Shown here piece after piece: positions 54,374 through 62,661 of a stretch of 64,000 bases of DNA. How positions within the stretch are numbered: the first letter of the stretch is position 1; every line of letters begins with the position of its first letter. The notes under the pieces were generated by a model. It was not told the origin of the DNA, searched no databases, and saw only the letters and a list, made by a program, of their open reading frames with translations. Position numbers and translations under genes: made by a program. Origin of the DNA: Roseateles noduli (GTDB lineage: Bacteria > Pseudomonadota > Gammaproteobacteria > Burkholderiales > Burkholderiaceae_C); NCBI GenBank assembly GCA_002205125.1, contig NIOE01000014.1, positions 62,001-126,000 on the forward strand, given 5' to 3'.

Positions 54374-55972
54374 ATGAGCAGTCTGGAGAATCGCCGCCAG
54401 GTCGGCGTCGGCGTGGGCGCCAACGAATACGGCGGCCGCCGCGTCCGCGCACCCCTGACCCAGATGCGGCCGCTGGAGAAGCGGCCCGAGCATCCGCTGC
54501 CGTCGCCCAGCGACTGGACCTTCGAGCTCGTCGAGCAGTACCACGAGGTCATCCGCCAGACCGCGGAGCGCTACGGCCTGGACACCTATCCGAACCAGCT
54601 CGAGGTCATCACCGCCGAGCAGATGATGGATGCCTACGCGTCGGTCGGCATGCCGGTGAACTACCGGCACTGGAGCTACGGCAAGGAGTTCATCGCCACC
54701 GAGCGCAACTACAAGCGCGGCCAGATGGGCCTGGCCTACGAGATCGTCATCAACTCCGACCCCTGCATCGCCTACCTGATGGAGGAGAACACGATGGCGA
54801 TGCAGGCGCTGGTGATCGCGCACGCCTGCTACGGCCACAACAGCTTCTTCAAGAACAACTACCTGTTCCGGATGTGGACCGACGCGTCTTCGATCATCGA
54901 TTACCTGGTCTACGCGAAGAACTACGTCGCCGATTGCGAGCAACGCTATGGCCTGGACGCGGTCGAGTCGACGCTGGACTCCTGCCATGCGCTGATGAAC
55001 CACGGCGTGGACCGGTACCGCCGGCCGGCCAAGCTGTCGCTGGCGCAGGAACAGGCGATGCGCAAGGACCGCGAGTCCTATGCGCAGCTGCAGGTCAACG
55101 ACATGTGGCGCACGCTGCCGCGCCGTCTGGAGGACGAGGCCAAGGAGGAAGGCAAGCGCCGCTTCCCCAGCGAGCCGCAGGAGAACCTGCTGTACTTCAT
55201 CGAGAAGAATGCGCCGCTGCTGGAGCCCTGGCAGCGGGAGATCGTGCGCATCGTCCGCAAGATCGCGCAGTACTTCTATCCGCAGCGCCAGACGCAGGTC
55301 ATGAACGAAGGCTGGGCCACCTTCTGGCACCACAAGCTGCTGAACACCATGTACGACGACGGCTACCTGTCGGACGGCATGATGATCGAGTGGCTGAAGT
55401 CGCACACCAACGTGGTGGCGCAGCCGGCGATGTCGCAGCTCAATCCGTATGCGCTGGGATTTGCGATGTACACCGACATCAAGCGCATCTGCGAGAAGCC
55501 GACCGACGAGGACCGCGAATGGTTCCCGGCGATCGCCGGCAGCGACTGGCTGCCGACGCTGGACCATGCGATGCGCAACTTCAAGGACGAGAGCTTCATC
55601 GCGCAGTACCTGAGCCCCAAGATCATGCGGGACTTCCGGCTGTTCTCCATCCTCGACGACGAGCACCAGGCGGAGTACGAGATCTCCGCCATCCATGACG
55701 AGCAGGGCTATCAGTACGTGCGGCAGGCCTTGTCGCGGCAGTACGACCTGTCCACGCGCGAACCCAACATCCAGGTCTGGAACGTCAACCTGCGCGGCGA
55801 CCGGTCATTGACGCTGCGCCATCAGCAGCATCAGGACCGCCCGCTGCATGACGGCGCGCAGGAAGTGCTGAAGCATGTCGCCCGCCTGTGGGGTTTCGGC
55901 GTCCAGCTGGAGAGCGTGAACGCACGCGGCGACGTGTCACGTCGTTGGAGCGTGCCGGCGCCTCAGCACTGA
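54374..55972 (+). CDS. ycgB: SpoVR/YcgB family protein
   Basis: 532 residues from ATG 54374 (GGAGG 8 nt upstream; a GTG at 54347 is also in frame). Family motifs are extensive: DWTFELVEQYHEVIRQTAER, NEGWATFWHHKLLNTMYDDG (His-Glu-like region), and YALGFAMYTDIKRICEKPTD. Third member of the prkA-yeaH-spoVR group found together across many bacteria; molecular activity is unknown, though the conserved His/Glu residues suggest metal binding. The stop is 15 bp from the convergent FAD-oxidase stop. Confidence 0.95.
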   Translation: MSSLENRRQVGVGVGANEYGGRRVRAPLTQMRPLEKRPEHPLPSPSDWTFELVEQYHEVIRQTAERYGLDTYPNQLEVITAEQMMDAYASVGMPVNYRHWSYGKEFIATERNYKRGQMGLAYEIVINSDPCIAYLMEENTMAMQALVIAHACYGHNSFFKNNYLFRMWTDASSIIDYLVYAKNYVADCEQRYGLDAVESTLDSCHALMNHGVDRYRRPAKLSLAQEQAMRKDRESYAQLQVNDMWRTLPRRLEDEAKEEGKRRFPSEPQENLLYFIEKNAPLLEPWQREIVRIVRKIAQYFYPQRQTQVMNEGWATFWHHKLLNTMYDDGYLSDGMMIEWLKSHTNVVAQPAMSQLNPYALGFAMYTDIKRICEKPTDEDREWFPAIAGSDWLPTLDHAMRNFKDESFIAQYLSPKIMRDFRLFSILDDEHQAEYEISAIHDEQGYQYVRQALSRQYDLSTREPNIQVWNVNLRGDRSLTLRHQQHQDRPLHDGAQEVLKHVARLWGFGVQLESVNARGDVSRRWSVPAPQH

Positions 55973-55986
55973 GGGTCCCGGGCCCT

Positions 55987-57456
55987 TCAGACGAAGATCT
56001 TCCCGGGGTTCATGATGTCGTTCGGATCGAGCGCGCGCTTCAGCGCTCGCATCTGATCGACCGCGCCCTCCCCGGCTTCCTGCAGCAGGAAGCCCTGCTT
56101 GTGCAGGCCGATGCCGTGCTCGCCGGTGCAGGTGCCTTCGAGCGCGATGGCCCGCGCGACCATCTGCGCGCTCAGACGCTCCGCGGCTTCACGCTCCGCG
56201 GCAATCGCCGGGTCGATGAGATACCCCATGTGGAAGTTGCCGTCGCCCACGTGGCCGACGATGAAGTACGGCAATCCGCTGGCTTCCACCTCCTCGACGG
56301 AGATGTTGATCGACTCCGCCAGACGCGAGATCGGCACGCAGGTGTCCGTCGTCACCGCGCGGCAGCCGGGCCTGGTCTGCAGCGCCGACAGGTAGGCGTG
56401 ATGGCGCGCGGTCCACAAGCGCGTGCGCTCCTCGGGCGTCGTCGCCCATTCAAAGCCGGTGCCGCCATGTTCGGCCGCGATCTCCTGCACCGTCGCCGCC
56501 TGCTCCGCGACGCCGGCGTCCGAGCCGTGGAATTCCATCAGCAGCATCGGCGCTTCGCGCAGGGTCAACTTGTCATGGCGGTTGACCGCCCGCACGGCAT
56601 GCGCGTCGAGCAGCTCGCACCGCGCGATCGGCACGCCCATCTGGATGATCGCGATCGTCGTGCGGACCGCCGCATCGATCGATTCGAATGAACACACCGC
56701 TGCCGACACCGCTTCCGGCAGCGGATAGAGCCGCAGCGTGATCTCGCAGATCGCGCCCAGCGTGCCTTCGCTGCCGACATACAAACGCGTGAGGTCGTAG
56801 CCGGCGCTGCTCTTGCGCGCCCGCGAACCGGTGCGGATCAACCGGCCGTCAGGCGTTGCAACCGTCAGCCCGAGCACGTTCTCCTTCATCGTCCCGTAGC
56901 GCACGGCATTCGTGCCGCTCGCGCGCGTCGCCGACATGCCGCCGATCGACGCGTCCGCGCCCGGATCGATCGGGAAGAACAGCCCTTGATGGCGGATCTC
57001 GGCGTTCAACTGGTTGCGCGTCACGCCGGCCTGGACGGTGACCGTCAGATCTTCGGCGTTGATGCTCAGGATCCGCTTCATCCGCGACAGGTCCAGACTG
57101 ACGCCGCCCTGGACCGCCAGCAGATGGCCCTCGAGCGACGTACCCGCGCCGTACGGAATCACCGGCACCCGGTGCGCGTTCGCCAAGGCCAGCACCGCCG
57201 CCACGTCTTCGTTGCTTTCGGCGAAGACGACAGCCTCCGGCGGCGGCACATCAAACGGCGATTCGTCGCGGCCGTGCTGCTCGCGCAGCGCCATCGCGGT
57301 GCTGCAGCGCTCGCCAAAGCGCGACTTCAAGGCCTCGAGCATCTCCGCCGGCATCGGGCGCGGCGCATGGGTGGGCTGATGGCCCGGCCCGTCGACACGT
57401 GGACGCCCCGCTGGAGTCGCTACCGGGTGATCACCAAGTTCTCGAGGCGCATTCAT
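55987..57456 (-). CDS. FAD-binding D-2-hydroxyacid (D-lactate) dehydrogenase, cytochrome-type
   Basis: 489 residues. VAO/PCMH-type FAD-binding domain (VIPYGAGTSLEGHLLAVQGG, DPGADASIGGMSATRASGTN) and a C-terminal oxidase domain with GHVGDGNFHMGYLIDP and GEHGIGLHKQGF. It resembles D-lactate dehydrogenases and the GlcD subunit of glycolate oxidase, oxidising a D-2-hydroxyacid and passing electrons to quinone or cytochrome. No GlcE or GlcF partner is nearby, favouring the single-subunit Dld type. Start at 57456 follows AGGAG. Confidence 0.9.
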   Translation of the reverse strand: MNAPRELGDHPVATPAGRPRVDGPGHQPTHAPRPMPAEMLEALKSRFGERCSTAMALREQHGRDESPFDVPPPEAVVFAESNEDVAAVLALANAHRVPVIPYGAGTSLEGHLLAVQGGVSLDLSRMKRILSINAEDLTVTVQAGVTRNQLNAEIRHQGLFFPIDPGADASIGGMSATRASGTNAVRYGTMKENVLGLTVATPDGRLIRTGSRARKSSAGYDLTRLYVGSEGTLGAICEITLRLYPLPEAVSAAVCSFESIDAAVRTTIAIIQMGVPIARCELLDAHAVRAVNRHDKLTLREAPMLLMEFHGSDAGVAEQAATVQEIAAEHGGTGFEWATTPEERTRLWTARHHAYLSALQTRPGCRAVTTDTCVPISRLAESINISVEEVEASGLPYFIVGHVGDGNFHMGYLIDPAIAAEREAAERLSAQMVARAIALEGTCTGEHGIGLHKQGFLLQEAGEGAVDQMRALKRALDPNDIMNPGKIFV

Positions 57457-57634
57457 CGCTGTCTCCTGGTTCCACGCGGTCCGATGCGTCAAGTGCGCCG
57501 CGGCCGGTGTTGTCCGGTCGATTCTAGGAAGGGCGGCCGCAGCATCCGCTTGCATCGTCGCGCTTGCGCCGCGACCCGCACAGTGACAGCATGGACGGAC
57601 CGCGGGCTTGCCCGCGCGACATGAGGAGTCCGCC

Positions 57635-57943
57635 ATGTCCCATCTGTGGTTATGGACGATCTGGGCCCTGCTGCTGGCGTTGCTGCTGGTCGCGACCCTG
57701 CGCATGGATTGGCTGAAGGTCTGGTGGATGGATCAGCTCCGTCACCTGCCCAACGATGCCCTGGCCGGCGACATCGATCCTGGCATCCCCGCCGAGCGGC
57801 CCGAACCGGGGACACGCCCGCAGGCGCATCACGCTCCAAGACCTGTCGGCATTCCCCGCCACACGGTCCATGACATCCACGGCCATGCCGCCGAGATGAG
57901 CCACCACCGTCCGGTGTTCCACCGCAGCGGCAGCCGCAACTGA
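57635..57943 (+). CDS. Small membrane-anchored hypothetical protein, His-rich tail
   Basis: 102 residues from ATG 57635 (GAGGAG upstream). A single membrane helix near the N-terminus (LWLWTIWALLLALLLVATLR), then a soluble tail rich in Pro and His (PRPVGIPRHTVHDIHGHAAE; HHRPVFHR). The His clusters could bind metal. No family recognised. It lies divergent to the dehydrogenase gene and before the adenosyltransferase gene. Confidence 0.55.
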   Translation: MSHLWLWTIWALLLALLLVATLRMDWLKVWWMDQLRHLPNDALAGDIDPGIPAERPEPGTRPQAHHAPRPVGIPRHTVHDIHGHAAEMSHHRPVFHRSGSRN

Positions 57944-58020
57944 CGGCATGTCCGGCTGCGGCCGGGACGAGTTGCGGCAAGATGCCGGGTTTGCACTTCA
58001 GCAGCCCGCGCGGCACCGCC

Positions 58021-58641
58021 ATGGCCAATCGACTCTCCCAGATCGCGACCCGCACCGGCGACGACGGCACCACCGGCCTCGGGGACGGCACCCGCGTCCC
58101 CAAGGACCACCTGCGCGTGCAGGCGATGGGCGATGTCGACGAACTGAATTCCCAGATCGGCGTGCTGCTGGCCGAGCCGCTCCCGGACGACGTCCGCGAC
58201 CTGCTGGTCACGATCCAGCATGAGCTGTTCAACCTGGGCGGCGAACTCTGCATGCCCGGCTACAGCCTGCTGAAGGAGGCGGCTGTCCTGCACCTGGACC
58301 AGGCGCTGGCCGACCACAACGCCGCCCTGCCCCGCCTGGCGGAATTCATCCTGCCAGCCGGCACCCGCAGCGCCGCGATCGCCCATGTCTGCCGCACGAT
58401 CGCCCGCCGCGCCGAGCGCGCCGTCGTCACGCTGGCCGCGAGCGAGACCATCAACCTCGCCCCGCGCCACTACCTGAACCGCTTGTCGGATCTGCTCTTC
58501 GTGCTGGCCCGCGTGCTCAACCGGGTCAACCTCGACGGCAAGGGCGGGGACGACGTCTACTGGAAAAGCGAACGTCTGGCCCGCTACGCCGCCGAGGACG
58601 CTGCTGAACAAGGCCAGGAAGGCCCTCAGAACACGCCCTGA
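58021..58641 (+). CDS. Cob(I)yrinic acid a,c-diamide adenosyltransferase, PduO type
   Basis: 206 residues. It adenosylates cobalamin using ATP. The PduO signature is intact: RTGDDGTTGLGDGTRVPKDH at the N-terminus, AMGDVDELNSQIGVL, and RTIARRAERAV with NRLSDLLFVLARVLNR. This form usually needs no other domain. An isolated gene with no cobalamin-synthesis or B12-enzyme genes in the window. A weak hairpin (58633-58646 plus three T) overlaps its stop and may end transcription. Confidence 0.92.
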   Translation: MANRLSQIATRTGDDGTTGLGDGTRVPKDHLRVQAMGDVDELNSQIGVLLAEPLPDDVRDLLVTIQHELFNLGGELCMPGYSLLKEAAVLHLDQALADHNAALPRLAEFILPAGTRSAAIAHVCRTIARRAERAVVTLAASETINLAPRHYLNRLSDLLFVLARVLNRVNLDGKGGDDVYWKSERLARYAAEDAAEQGQEGPQNTP

Positions 58642-58649
58642 GGCGTTTT
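58633..58649. terminator. Weak hairpin terminator between convergent genes
   Basis: ACGCC-CTGA-GGCGT followed by TTT lies over the adenosyltransferase stop, before the convergent WYL regulator. The stem is only 5 bp, so it is a modest candidate. Confidence 0.35.
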
Positions 58650-58670
58650 CACGCGCAAGGTGTGCGGCGA

Positions 58671-59651
58671 TCAGGCCACGGCTTCCGCCGCGCTCCTGAG
58701 GCGCTTCACATAGGCCTCGCGCAATGCGGGTGGCGAGACCACCTCGACCTGGCCGGCGTGCCGCAACAGGTCCATCAGCAGCTCGGTCGCATCGACGAAG
58801 GGCAATTCCAACTGCCAGCGGCCGTCCGGCAGCCATTCGCTGCGTTGAGCGGGATGCCATTCCTCGCTGGAGACCCAGGCGGCGATCTGCTCGCTGAAGA
58901 TCACGGTCGCCCACTGCGGATCGCCGCCGGCGAAGATCCCGTAGCCCTGGTCCAGTTCCCCCTCGAGCTCCTTCAGCGGGAGGCTGCGCGCGGTCTGGTC
59001 CTCGAGCACCTCCGCATCCTCCATCGCATCGAGCGCGAAGCGTCTCAAGCCGTCGCTGGCATGACACCATGCATCGAGGTACCAGGTGTTCCGGTAGTGC
59101 ACCAGGCGCTGCGGGGACACCTCGCGATCGCTCACCGAGCCGCCTCCAGGACCGCGCTTGCGGTAACGCAACTTCAAGCGCCTGCGTTTCACGACGGCGC
59201 TGCCGACGGTCTCGAAGTGCTCTGACGGCACGCGTCGCCGCGCGGTCGAGATCAGCTTGATGCGCCGCGTCATCTCCTGCGCCTCGACCTCGTCGCCGCC
59301 CAGCATGCCGGTGAGCTTGTCCAGCATCGGCTGCAGATGCCGGCTCAGCAGCCCGTTCTCGTCGAGCCCGGCCATCATCTGATGCATGGTCAGCAGCGCG
59401 TGCAGCTCCTTCTCGCTGAACCAAACGCCCGGAAGCTCATGCCGCTGGCCGCGCCACTGCTGGCCGAAACGGTAGCCGTTCTCGGCGGCGTCGTACTCGA
59501 TCGGCGCGTCCATCCGCTCGCGCAGGTACTGCAGGTCGCGCTTGAGCGTCGCCGGCGACACCTCCAGCAGCTCGCGCATCTCCGCGAAGCTCACGCAGCC
59601 GCGGCTGCGGATCAGCATCTCGATCTTGTAGAAGCGTTCGGTGCGATCCAT
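58671..59651 (-). CDS. WYL-domain transcriptional regulator
   Basis: 326 residues from ATG 59651 (AGGAG upstream). N-terminal winged helix-turn-helix (RFYKIEMLIRSRGCVSFAEM, SPATLKRDLQYLRERM), a central WYL domain (RLVHYRNTWYLDAWCHASDG, RFALDAM) and a C-terminal WCX-like region. WYL proteins are ligand-binding repressors or activators and often control defence or DNA-damage genes (CapW, BrxR, PafBC). It is divergent from an HNH-like gene across 160 bp that contains dyads at 59715-59729, so that gene is its likely target. Confidence 0.87.
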   Translation of the reverse strand: MDRTERFYKIEMLIRSRGCVSFAEMRELLEVSPATLKRDLQYLRERMDAPIEYDAAENGYRFGQQWRGQRHELPGVWFSEKELHALLTMHQMMAGLDENGLLSRHLQPMLDKLTGMLGGDEVEAQEMTRRIKLISTARRRVPSEHFETVGSAVVKRRRLKLRYRKRGPGGGSVSDREVSPQRLVHYRNTWYLDAWCHASDGLRRFALDAMEDAEVLEDQTARSLPLKELEGELDQGYGIFAGGDPQWATVIFSEQIAAWVSSEEWHPAQRSEWLPDGRWQLELPFVDATELLMDLLRHAGQVEVVSPPALREAYVKRLRSAAEAVA

Positions 59652-59714
59652 GCAGGGCTCTCCTGACAGATCTGGACCATGTGGCCACAACTTTCTGTCG
59701 ACTCATGTGGGGTA

Positions 59715-59729
59715 GCTCATTCTATGAGC
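59715..59729. promoter_or_regulatory. Inverted repeat between the WYL regulator and HNH-like gene
   Basis: GCTCAT-TCT-ATGAGC, a perfect 15-bp dyad, lies about 80 bp before the HNH-like start and 64 bp from the WYL start. Two CATGTGG direct repeats (59678-59684 and 59704-59710, 26 bp apart) are also present. Either could be the WYL operator; assignment is inference. Confidence 0.5.
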
Positions 59730-59811
59730 GACCTCCCCTGAATACTTGATCCCAAGCCTGAAGCAGTTCCCACCGCCAGGCCCCGGTTTCCAAGTCCTCA
59801 AGGAGAACCCC

Positions 59812-60900
59812 ATGGTCGCCACGTTCCGCCGCACCCCCGACGACATCGCCATCCAGCAACTGCCCCTGCCGATGACTGCCGTCCAGGCCGTGGACGACAC
59901 CCGGGATGAAACGGGCCTCTCGAGCCACGAACGCGTCGGCTTCGAACTCGGCTGGGACTACGCCCACCACGGGCTGACGCCGCCGGTCGACCAGCTGTTC
60001 CGCCAATCGCCGCTGCAGCAAGGCTGGCAACTGGGCCGGTCAACCTTCGGCGCGCGGACGCTGAAATCGCATCGCCACACGCAGCTGTGGCTCTCGCTGC
60101 GCCTGCACGCCTGGCAGCGCGGCCGCAGCTTCGAGACCCTGCTGGTCACGCCCAACTACCTGCAGCAGCTCGACACCACGCACTGCCCGGTCAGCCGGCT
60201 GGCGTTCGTCGATGAACAGGATCATCCCCAACGTCGTTCGATCGACCGGGTGCGCGACGACGCGGGCTATGCCGCCGGCAACCTGGCCCTCTTGAGCCAT
60301 GCGGCCAACGTCGCCAAGCTGGACCGCGGATGGCAGCACTGCTGGGCGATGGCGCAAAGCCTGCGCCAGGGACCGATGACGATGGCTGGCGGCCTCAACG
60401 CCGAAGCCTGGGAACGCATGGCCGTCCTGACGAGTTTCGTGACGCCGATGTCGCACGAACTGGCCGCGCAGTTGCCGATGCTGGTGCTCCCGCCGAACCG
60501 CCTGCGCCTGTTCAACCCGATCCAAGCCTTGCAGGCGCTGGTCACCCGGCAGTTGGCCACGCCCGGATGGAGTCAGCGACTGACGCGCCTCGAGGCCCTG
60601 ATGGCGTCGCAACAGCGCGCCGATTTCTCGAAGTTCGTCCTCGCGCTGGTGCCACGCGTGCTGCGTTGCCAGTCGCTCACCGATCCGATGGAAATCCGCT
60701 GGGCGCTCGAGGATGCCTGGCGCGACCCGCTGCTGCAGAAGCGCTGGACGCACTTCGCGCAACAACTGACCCCGGATCAGGCGGAACAGCTGGTGCAACG
60801 TGCCGCGAGCAAGCGGCTGAGCACCGTGCGTATTCAGAGCCACGTCGCCCCCACCGAGGGTTGGGCGCTCGACCGTCAGGGCTTCCGCTCGGCGGCCTGA
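59812..60900 (+). CDS. HNH-like domain protein of unknown function, divergent from a WYL regulator
   Basis: 362 residues from ATG 59812 (AAGGAG upstream). A region at about 124-169 reads HCPVSR, then SIDRVRDDAGYAAGNLALLS and HAANVAK, the S-x-DR, GY-xxGN and N-xxK pattern of HNH endonucleases. The canonical metal-ligand Cys/His pairs are reduced to one Cys, so catalysis is uncertain. The rest is helical with no recognised domain. Divergent from a WYL regulator over candidate operators, an arrangement seen for phage-defence genes. Function unknown. Confidence 0.55.
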   Translation: MVATFRRTPDDIAIQQLPLPMTAVQAVDDTRDETGLSSHERVGFELGWDYAHHGLTPPVDQLFRQSPLQQGWQLGRSTFGARTLKSHRHTQLWLSLRLHAWQRGRSFETLLVTPNYLQQLDTTHCPVSRLAFVDEQDHPQRRSIDRVRDDAGYAAGNLALLSHAANVAKLDRGWQHCWAMAQSLRQGPMTMAGGLNAEAWERMAVLTSFVTPMSHELAAQLPMLVLPPNRLRLFNPIQALQALVTRQLATPGWSQRLTRLEALMASQQRADFSKFVLALVPRVLRCQSLTDPMEIRWALEDAWRDPLLQKRWTHFAQQLTPDQAEQLVQRAASKRLSTVRIQSHVAPTEGWALDRQGFRSAA

Positions 60901-60940
60901 GTCAGCCCGAACACGTCGCGCCCAGCTTCACCAAGGTCTC

Positions 60941-61159
60941 TCAACCCGGGATGCCGACGTGCAGCTTTTCAAGCCCGCCGTTCTGGTCCTGGAGAGCGAC
61001 GTGATAACCCTGTTCCTTGAACCAGTCGGCCCATTGCCGGGCGTGCGACTTCTCCGGGAGCCAAGGCCCGGTGCGATCCATGTGGACCCGGTTGCCGCGG
61101 CGTTCATAGAACACCACGCGCCACATGTTCGAGGGGATGCGGTCGTGAAAGCTGGACAT
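60941..61159 (-). CDS. Small hypothetical protein
   Basis: 72 residues from ATG 61159. Pattern of aromatic and basic residues (WRVVFYERRGNRVHMDRTG; WADWFKEQGYHVALQD) suggests a compact alpha/beta fold. No family recognised. It lies 15 bp after the PIN gene stop on the same strand, so it may be the last gene of the GNAT-AbrB-PIN operon. No clear ribosome-binding site. Confidence 0.45.
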   Translation of the reverse strand: MSSFHDRIPSNMWRVVFYERRGNRVHMDRTGPWLPEKSHARQWADWFKEQGYHVALQDQNGGLEKLHVGIPG

Positions 61160-61174
61160 AAGCGACCGCGGAAT

Positions 61175-61657
61175 CTAGCAAAGCAGGATGTCACGCTGGG
61201 AGGGGGGCAACACCTGGAACCATGCCGACATCGCACGGACCGTGCAGAGTTGCCGGGCTGCCTGGCTACGACTGTTCGCAGACCATGCCGACAGCACCAG
61301 GTCGTCGCACAACAGCAGTGACGCACCACCTTGCATCGCGAGTTCGACGAGCGATTGCGTCGACTCGGACACCGCTGCGATCCGCGGACCTCGAGCCGGC
61401 TTCGCCACCTCGGCGTAGGGCAGGAAATCCGCGAGCAGTTCCTGCTGCTGCGCTTCGGTCAGCGCGAACTTCGGATAGGCCAATGCGCGCATCAGCGTGG
61501 CCGCGAGTTCGGGACTCACCAGCGGTCGCAGCAGACCTCGCTGCCACGCACGACGCAGACCGAGCGCTTCGCCGCCGGACATCAACAGCGCGCGCAGGAT
61601 CAATGCGGGATCGATGACGGCGAGCTCGGCCGCCGTCTTCTTCGATCGACGGGTCAT
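61175..61657 (-). CDS. PIN-domain protein, likely toxin partner of AbrB-type antitoxin
   Basis: 160 residues. A COG1569-like PIN fold: AVIDPALILRALLMSGGEAL (first Asp), LVSPELAATLMRALAYPKFA (Glu), and GGASLLLCDDLVLSAW (late Asp). The third acidic position, often RDPDDD, reads VSESTQS, so one metal ligand may be missing. It overlaps the AbrB-type gene by 4 bp (ATGA), the standard antitoxin-then-toxin order. Typical members cut RNA; whether this one is active is unclear. Confidence 0.7.
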   Translation of the reverse strand: MTRRSKKTAAELAVIDPALILRALLMSGGEALGLRRAWQRGLLRPLVSPELAATLMRALAYPKFALTEAQQQELLADFLPYAEVAKPARGPRIAAVSESTQSLVELAMQGGASLLLCDDLVLSAWSANSRSQAARQLCTVRAMSAWFQVLPPSQRDILLC

Positions 61658-61983
61658 GTCGCTTTGCGTGCGGTCTTGCGAACGACCTTCTTGGCCGTCT
61701 TGGCCGTCTTGGCCGTCTGGGCAGCTGCGGCAGGCTTCTTCACCGCCTTGCCGGCGGGCTTGGCCGCCTTGGACGCGAAGGCCATCGCCTGCGCGATGAC
61801 GCCGTCATCCACCTCGAGTTCCGCCAGCTTGGCCCGGACCGCGTCGCCGCGCTGGATGCGCACCGGCGTCAGCACCACCTGCCCGGCCTGCAGCAGCACT
61901 TCGAAGTACTGCACAGGACCGAGCTTGTCGGTGACGCTTTTGGGCAGGGTGAGCTGGTTCTTGGACGTCAGCTTCGCCAGCAC
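61654..61983 (-). CDS. AbrB/SpoVT-type antitoxin-like protein with histone-like Lys/Ala tail
   Basis: 109 residues from GTG 61983. N-terminal swapped-hairpin AbrB domain (LAKLTSKNQLTLPKSVTDKL; YFEVLLQAGQVVLTPVRI) to about residue 45, a short linker, then a 36-residue tail of Lys, Ala and Thr (KKPAAAAQTAKTAKTAKKVV) resembling histone H1 or AlgP-type tails. The tail includes three 9-bp tandem DNA repeats (61690-61716). The AbrB part is expected to repress its operon and bind the PIN protein; the tail may bind DNA non-specifically. Coupled to PIN downstream and 5 bp after a GNAT gene. Confidence 0.75.
   Translation of the reverse strand: MLAKLTSKNQLTLPKSVTDKLGPVQYFEVLLQAGQVVLTPVRIQRGDAVRAKLAELEVDDGVIAQAMAFASKAAKPAGKAVKKPAAAAQTAKTAKTAKKVVRKTARKAT
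61690..61716. repeat. Tandem 9-bp repeat, three copies
   Basis: CTTGGCCGT occurs three times head-to-tail within the AbrB-type gene, encoding TAK repeats of the basic tail. Such slippage-prone repeats can change tail length between strains. Confidence 0.85.
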
Positions 61984-61988
61984 GGGGA

Positions 61989-62507
61989 TCAGACCAGCGA
62001 GCGATGCAGGCGGAGCTGTTCCAGCGCGCGGCCCTCGACGTCGACGGCCTTGACGCTGTCGTTCTCGGCCTTGAAGCCGGCGATCTCGAAGAAGCGCATC
62101 GCGCGCTCATTGTTCCGGTAGGTCCACAGCGTGACGCGGGTGCAGCCTTCTTCCTGAAGGCCTTCCTGCGCCGCTTCGACCAGGGCCTGACCGACGCCCT
62201 TGTCCCAGTGGGCAGGCATGGCGTACATGGCCCAGATCTCACCGGTGGTGGAGGGCGTGCCCTTGTCGCGGGAGCGGTCGAAGCCGACGAAGCCCATGAC
62301 CTCGTTGTCCAGGTGGGCGACCAGCACTTGCGGCTCGCACATGTTGATCGCCTCGCGCCAGTAGGCCTGGCGTTGGGCGACGGACAAGCCGTTCAAGGCG
62401 CTGTCTGGCCAGAACTCCTTGTACGCGTCCTGAGCGGAACTCACCTGGATCTGGGCGATGGCCTTGGCATCACGCAGTGTGGCCGGGCGAATCTGAATAC
62501 TCGACAT
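61989..62507 (-). CDS. GNAT-family N-acetyltransferase
   Basis: 172 residues from ATG 62507. N-terminal IQIRPATLRDAKAIAQIQVS, then QVLVAHLDNEVMGFVGFDRS and the acetyl-CoA site AMYAMPAHWDKGVGQALVEA, closing with CTRVTLWTYRNNERAMRFFE. First gene of a leftward GNAT-AbrB-PIN operon (5 bp to the AbrB gene). Substrate unknown. Whether it belongs functionally to the toxin-antitoxin pair or merely shares its transcript cannot be decided here. Confidence 0.87.
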   Translation of the reverse strand: MSSIQIRPATLRDAKAIAQIQVSSAQDAYKEFWPDSALNGLSVAQRQAYWREAINMCEPQVLVAHLDNEVMGFVGFDRSRDKGTPSTTGEIWAMYAMPAHWDKGVGQALVEAAQEGLQEEGCTRVTLWTYRNNERAMRFFEIAGFKAENDSVKAVDVEGRALEQLRLHRSLV

Positions 62508-62661
62508 ACTTGGAGAACAAACGCATTTCGGGGAAAGGGCGGGATTGTCCCAGTCAATGCGGCCAAACGGGCATCTTGACAGCAAATGTTTTACTGATCT
62601 TGATCGCCGCTGTGCGCATGGCCGCGATCCCGCGGCTTCTGAAGCTCACGACATGCGAACT

